A DNA stretch of 64,000 bases, from NCBI GenBank assembly GCA_947568835.1, contig OX387605.1, forward strand, positions 9,428,418-9,492,417, read 5' to 3'. Position numbers and translations under genes: made by a program. Under the pieces are notes generated by a model. It did not search any database and was not told the DNA's origin. It saw only the letters and a list, made by a program, of their open reading frames with translations. Shown here in pieces: positions 59,403 through 64,000 of this stretch. Position 1 is the stretch's first letter. Each line of letters opens with the position of its first letter. Origin of the DNA: Protonemura montana (taxonomy: Eukaryota; Arthropoda; Insecta; Plecoptera; Nemouridae).

Positions 59403-60895
59403 ATGTCGTTGGTAGCATATGGATCTGGAAGTAGCGACGAAAGTGAAAATGAAACTGAAGACAGCACCATCACCACCAATAACCTACAAAATGCAAACAT
59501 AAAGAAAGGCAATTTTGTATCGTCTGAAACAACACTAAGAACTGGGATAAATCTTCCATCACCCAAAACTTCGTTTTACGTAGAATCACTTACAGCAGAA
59601 AACAATGCAGACATCTCATCAAGCCTGTTTTCTTCCCTTCCGTCACCTAAGAAAACACTAGTTGAAGACTTGGTATTGGATTCAAATGAGAGTATTTTCC
59701 CCGGAACAATCAAGAAAATTGTGAAAATAACTGTACCGCCTTTAGCTCAGTTTAAAGAAGCTAGTGATGAACCATTAATGAAGAAAATAAAGCCCACTCC
59801 TAAAGGTTCTGGTTTGTTTTCCTTACTACCAGCTCCAAAAAATGTGACAGTAAAGGAAACAAGGAGAGCTTTTGTACCTCACGTCTTAACAAAAAAACAG
59901 CCTGCACCACCAATCAAGGTAAACTCTACTCCAAGCGTTAGTAAGAAACCTTCAATGGGACTAATTTCATATGCAGATTCAGGGGACGATTCAGATAACT
60001 CAGATGGATTACCTGATTTTTTCTCACTGACATCCGAAAATCAAGAAAACAAAGACAACGTTGAAATGCTTTCTGACGTAGACTTACTAGATAAAACGGC
60101 TCTGGCAAATTTACCTCCTGTGGCACAAGAAAACTTTGACGATGCTGTGGAGCAACCTTTAGCATTCGTCCCTGGGTTCCATCCAACGCCTTGGGCAAGT
60201 AATCAGTCAACACAGCCGGGACCAAGTTGGCAAAACACTGCAGAGCAGACCACGTCGTTGGAAGAACCATTCGGCACAGACGACTACTTGGCTGAAGTTG
60301 AGGAAGAGGATCTGAAACTGGATGATGAAGCTGTAATAATATTGAAAATTAAAAACTTCTTCTGTATCTTATTTATGTCCATTTATTTTATTCATAATAT
60401 TAGTTTTACTATTTTATGTCAATTTTAAAAGTATATCTATAATAATGATACATCAATTCAGGAAAATCTTTTCACTAATTAATAAGTTAAAGCCTATTTT
60501 TCTTTTAAACATTTTCATATTACTAATTTTAGCTCAAATATAGTCATTCATCTTTACTGCTTGTTTTGTAACTTGTAATTTGTATTTTACAGTTGGAACG
60601 TTTATGCGGGCGTCGAGCAAAAAAGCAACGCACGCCTATGGAGTTCATCGATGTAAAAGGATCCGAGCTCTTGCCTGACCCTAAGGAGTGGCTTGTCAAA
60701 CAACTTAGTGAAGAGCAGCCGAAGATGCGTAGCCACAGCCATAAGAAAAATGACGGCCCAACCACGCAACAGCGGCGCAAACATCAGATTACTTACTTAG
60801 CATTTCAGGCCAAAGAAAGTGAATTGGAACTGAAAAATCAGTGGGCACAAAACAGGACGTCAAGAAAGCAAACTCAATCCAAGTATGGATTTTAA
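59403..60895 (+). CDS. PRCC: PRCC homologue (proline-rich, mitotic checkpoint/splicing-associated), two exons
   Basis: Exons 59403-60332 and 60593-60895 (donor GTAATA, acceptor TTACAG, phase 0) give 410 residues; human PRCC has 491. The N-terminus MSLVAYGSGSSDESENETED and the C-terminus are the conserved ends: MEFIDVKGSELL, then TQQRRKHQITYLAFQAKESE and QTQSKYGF at the very end. The middle is low-complexity with SLPSPKK/LLPAPK repeats and a second LISYADSGDDSDNSD acidic patch. The family is nuclear, binds MAD2B and co-purifies with spliceosomal proteins; the human gene is known from TFE3 fusions in renal carcinoma. The ATG at 59403 begins the conserved MSLVAY motif. AATAAA lies at 61182. Confidence 0.94.
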
Positions 60896-61181
60896 GATGA
60901 TTGCAGACTTCTGCTGGCATTTGATATTTGTCGTCTTAATAGATTAATTCAAGTCTGGCATACATAACTTAAGAATATGTGTTAAATATTTGTTATAGGT
61001 AAATGTCACAAGTATTCAACCAGAATTATCATGTGTATTGTTTTCTGTGACCTAGAGGGTAAAGTTTTTGACCAAGAACGATATCTGCTTAATAGGCCAA
61101 ACTTGCTCATTGAAAGTAAACTGCATTGGTCTCATAGGGAGGTTGTTAATGAGATCATGATTTTGCTAAAAAATGTACTTC

Positions 61182-61187
61182 AATAAA
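61182..61187 (+). terminator. PRCC: PRCC polyadenylation signal
   Basis: AATAAA about 290 bp past the PRCC stop. The convergent HAUS1-like gene has its own signal at 61245-61250 on the other strand, so the two transcripts end almost on top of each other. Confidence 0.6.
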
Positions 61188-61244
61188 ATTGGAAACTTGA
61201 ATAAAATGAGATTCTCTGAAGATTTTTAAACATTGCAAACTCGC

Positions 61245-61250
61245 TTTATT
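61245..61250 (-). terminator. HAUS1-like polyadenylation signal
   Basis: TTTATT on the plus strand reads AATAAA on the coding strand, only two bases past the TGA stop at 61253-61255. The 3' UTR would be about 20-30 bases. Confidence 0.55.
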
Positions 61251-61252
61251 TT

Positions 61253-62463
61253 TCAGATATCTGCCACTATTTTTTGGTACAGTTTTTGATCAAGCTCTTT
61301 AAAATTTTCTTTTGCTTCAGTCAATTTTAATTTAGCTCCCTGAATATTAGGTGGCAAGTTAGCATATTTTGTTAACATCTTGGATACCTCTCTTAGCTGA
61401 GCTTGAGATCTGCTAACATTTTTTGAATGGTCAATTACTGACTGGTACTGTCCAATATCTGTAATTCCATTGCTGATAATTTTTTCTTTTAAAACAACTG
61501 CTCGTCTAACATATTCATCTTGCTTCATTACAAAGTACTTCAGCTGTTTTTTATCATTTTCATCGAGTTCTTTCTGTATGGACCAATATTCTTTTTTTGC
61601 ACATTCCAGTTCTTGTCTAAGAAGAGAAACATTGACTCTGCTTGCAGCATTGGATTCTTTTAGACACTGAGTCGCGCATTTGACAAAGACCATTTCTTTC
61701 TCCACAATTGCTTTTTTTAAAGTCAAATCCTCTGGAATTCCAATGCCATCGAGAACAAACTCTGCCTTGGCGGCTGCAAGACTGCTTTTCTGACAGTTCA
61801 ATGATAACAGCTCTGGTGTGATGATTAGTTGATTCAAGCTGTGCTGACAGACACCAACTACAAAAATAGGAAAAGAACAAGTGTCACAATCACTAGGTAC
61901 ATCAAATGGTGGAACTAGGTGCTACTGCCGCCACTAAGATTTGTAAATTGTAACTGACATTTTGCTGATAATGAGTATAGCATTTACACGATGATAATGT
62001 TAATGGATATCCCACTAGCTCCCCAAAATTAACTTCAGACTTGTGGGTTATTTAACACGATCTCATGATTTAACTACCTTTAAGAACCTAATCATAATTC
62101 TATGCTATAAGCATAGATTTTTAAATACACAGTGGTTCTGAATCAATTGGCGGCACCAGGCACAAAAGTGGTCTGGAATATCACAATGAATGAAGAGGAG
62201 CCCTGAGGTGCATTCAGCCCAGTCATTGAAATTGAAAACGGCATGCGGGAAGGACTATCAACCGGAATTAAAAGATAAACCCTGACCATAATTGTATCGA
62301 TGGTCTCGCAAGCGTCCACTACATTGAATGCATTTTTTTTTACTAAATAATAAAAGTGAACAATTACAATAAATCTAATAATAAATTGCTTACTGGCGTC
62401 TGTGATTTCGTTGCTAAACTGAAGTAAGATGTCTGATGTGTTATTGCTGCCGGGAGTACTCAT
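61253..62463 (-). CDS. HAUS1: HAUS1-like augmin subunit (coiled-coil), two exons
   Basis: Exons 62394-62463 and 61253-61857 (donor GTAAGC, acceptor TTGTAG, phase 1) give 224 residues, mostly heptad-patterned coiled coil. The second half aligns with human HAUS1: YFVMKQDEYVRRAVVLKEK against FLKAKSEEFRFGIKAAEEQ, and YANLPPNIQGAKLKLTEAK against YLDLMPNPSLAQVKIEEAK. HAUS1 is a subunit of augmin, which recruits gamma-tubulin to spindle microtubules for branching. The N-terminus is about 30-50 residues shorter than in vertebrates: TSDILLQFSNEI seems to match TTEILHHLSERN near human residue 33, so an upstream exon may be missing or the arthropod protein may be shorter. This assignment is from memory of the family and is less certain than its neighbours. 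Confidence 0.68.
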
Positions 62464-63201
62464 ATTGCCAATCGGTTTGTTTTTTTCTTTTTAATTGACA
62501 GTTAATAGAGGTTAGGTTGGAGCGGACATTCGTTTAAGTGAATCACGGTCTCTTGCAAACAAAACTATAAACACTTCAGTTGATAATCTGGTGGCTCTTG
62601 AAGTGCAAACATGCTAATTCGTTGATAAGCAAATACTTCCAATACCGAAGCCGAAATTTGAATTTTCAACGACAGCCAGCGCAACTAGCCGCCTTTTTCA
62701 CAGACAGTAGTGTGTGTGACGTCACACACTGGTCATAATAGACTTTCCGTCAAAGATCGTTGGTCGTTGTGTGTATAATCATCTGCACTGGTAAGTCGCT
62801 TTTAAATAACTTTCCAAAAAACAAATATTTTTCATTAAGTATGTCACGGCTATGAAAAAGAGCGATTCTATACGGTAGGATAAAATCCGAAATTATTTGA
62901 TACCACACTGAGCTCTCGAACGTTCAAATTTGGCATGGCTCTCCCAACCTCAATCCGCCAAATTGGATCTCGAGAAACTAAGACCTAAGACTAATATTAT
63001 AACCAAATATTTCTTATAGTTTAGTTTGATAATCTCACTTACAATATCATATATTAAAGATAGGTGTTTTACCAACTTGTAAGATTTGCTCCACTTAACA
63101 TAGCTTAAATTCAGTTGTGCAATGGCCAAAATGAATTCTTCTGAGTGTAGAATTGTTCAGTGACTTTCACTTTGATTTCGTGTCTTAGTTTCTGGATAAT
63201 C
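62464..63201. promoter_or_regulatory. Divergent HAUS1-like/endosulfine intergenic region
   Basis: 738 bp between start codons. It contains a CRE palindrome at 62712-62729. A strong GTAAGT at 62791-62796 pairs with a TCTTAG acceptor at 63183-63188, suggesting an endosulfine 5' UTR intron whose first exon would lie just downstream of the CRE. Confidence 0.5.
62712..62729. promoter_or_regulatory. CRE-centred 18-bp perfect palindrome
   Basis: GTGTGTGACGTCACACAC is its own reverse complement and has the full CREB/ATF site TGACGTCA at 62717-62724. It sits about 60-80 bp upstream of the presumed endosulfine first-exon donor, a usual distance for a working CRE. Confidence 0.6.
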
Positions 63202-63827
63202 ATGTCTGAGCAAGAGGAAATTGTAGACACTACTTCTGGGGAACAGGAAGACGAGGCTGCAGACAACGACGAAAACAGCATGAGCCAGGAGAATGCTGCT
63301 CCAGAGGTAACACATTTTGCTTGTTATCGGATAATGTAAAGCATGCTGGCGACTTTGATAATTTGAAAAGTAGTTTGTTAAAATAATCAATTACTAAACA
63401 CATTTAAATAACAATAAATATTTTTTTTTTCAGATTTCATCAAAAGAAATTGAAAAGCTTGAGGAGGAAAAGTTGAGAGCAAAGATGCCAATGACTGGAC
63501 GCCCTGTCAGTGGTCACTCTGCATTTTTGCAAAAGAGACTAGCAAATAGGGCAAGTCTTTCACTCTATAATAATTTTTGTTTGTAGGTACCTATACCGAG
63601 CAGCCTGTTGATCATTTAGTAAATTTAATATTTTCTTCTCTTTTTAGCAAAAGTATTTTGACTCGGGTGACTACCAAATGGCCAAACAAAAACCATCAGC
63701 CAAATCTCGCCAAGCACCAACTGGACTGCCAGGCTACGCCACCGGGGATTGCATTCCAACACCTGAAACGGTTCCTGTCCGGAAGACATCAATTATCCAG
63801 ACATCTAAGTTCTCTCCCAACCAATAA
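63202..63827 (+). CDS. ENSA: Endosulfine (ENSA/ARPP19 family), three exons
   Basis: Exons 63202-63306, 63434-63550 and 63648-63827 give 133 residues. The family core [12 protein letters not shown] is complete (FDSGDY at residues 78-83); its Ser is the Greatwall kinase site whose phosphorylation turns the protein into an inhibitor of PP2A-B55 and allows mitotic or meiotic entry. Upstream [20 protein letters not shown] matches the helix before the core. Downstream RKTS (119-122) matches the PKA-type site near the C-terminus of ENSA. The N-terminus is acidic and variable, as usual. Intron 2 uses a GC donor (AGG|GCAAGT), the only non-GT donor found in this window. Known fly orthologue: endos. The 3' UTR runs toward the right edge, with no AATAAA before 64000. 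Confidence 0.95.
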
Positions 63828-64000
63828 CAGCTAAATTCAGTTATGCCCAAAGCAAGGAGCTTGCAATGATTCTAATTTTTTTTAATGATAATTACTGATC
63901 ACAAGAAAGCTAGGTTTCCATAGTCGTACTACTTGATTATTTTATTAATAATGCAATGGGTGATCTGTTATTCTTTTGTTACAATACAATTAGTGAAGTG

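Noticed and set aside
1-64000. CRISPR arrays, operons, rRNA/tRNA genes, viral integrations
   Set aside because: None seen. The only RNA-gene-like sequence is the 5S-like head of the SINE copies, which is diverged and attached to a SINE body.

Overview
The window looks like nuclear DNA of an arthropod, most likely an insect outside the flies. It is AT-rich, its genes are split by GT-AG introns, and the encoded proteins match animal families (colmedin, enkurin, DAP3/mRpS29, ADAL, Ric/RIT, PRCC, HAUS1, endosulfine). It carries SINE-like, MITE-like and satellite repeats and long G/C homopolymers. There is no prokaryotic signal and no CRISPR array. Exon borders below were read by eye from reading-frame phase, splice dinucleotides and remembered family alignments. 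No search was run.

Left part (1-46 kb). One large minus-strand gene fills this region: a type II transmembrane colmedin (gliomedin-like) with a furin-type site, a Gly-X-Y collagen stretch, two Ig domains and a C-terminal olfactomedin domain. I reconstruct 13 coding exons, all phase-compatible, giving 909 residues. The first exon (45.3-45.8 kb) is separated from the second (14.5 kb) by a 30.7-kb intron with no recognisable host gene but several repeats: 5S-rRNA-like SINE copies, a 189-bp satellite array and a roughly 160-bp degenerate repeat. A complete two-exon enkurin gene lies on the opposite strand inside intron 7 (4.9-5.9 kb). Upstream of the colmedin promoter is an inverted, about 95% identical copy of 118 bp of its first exon.

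Right part (48-64 kb). This is a compact cluster of housekeeping genes: DAP3 (minus) and ADAL (plus), head-to-head with 84 bp between start codons; Ric (minus) and PRCC (plus), also divergent; PRCC and a HAUS1-like gene (minus), tail-to-tail; then endosulfine (plus), head-to-head with the HAUS1-like gene and running to the right edge. The genes have unrelated cellular roles (mitochondrial ribosome, modified-AMP catabolism, Ras-type signalling, splicing/mitosis, spindle microtubules, PP2A-B55 inhibition). Their closeness looks like ordinary packing with shared bidirectional promoters, not an operon-like system.

I do not see a clear undescribed system. The best leads are the inverted exon copy, the hAT-like MITE with perfect terminal repeats and 8-bp target duplication in a DAP3 intron, the 5S-derived SINE family, a symmetric CCAAT bidirectional promoter, a CRE palindrome, and a GC-AG intron in endosulfine.
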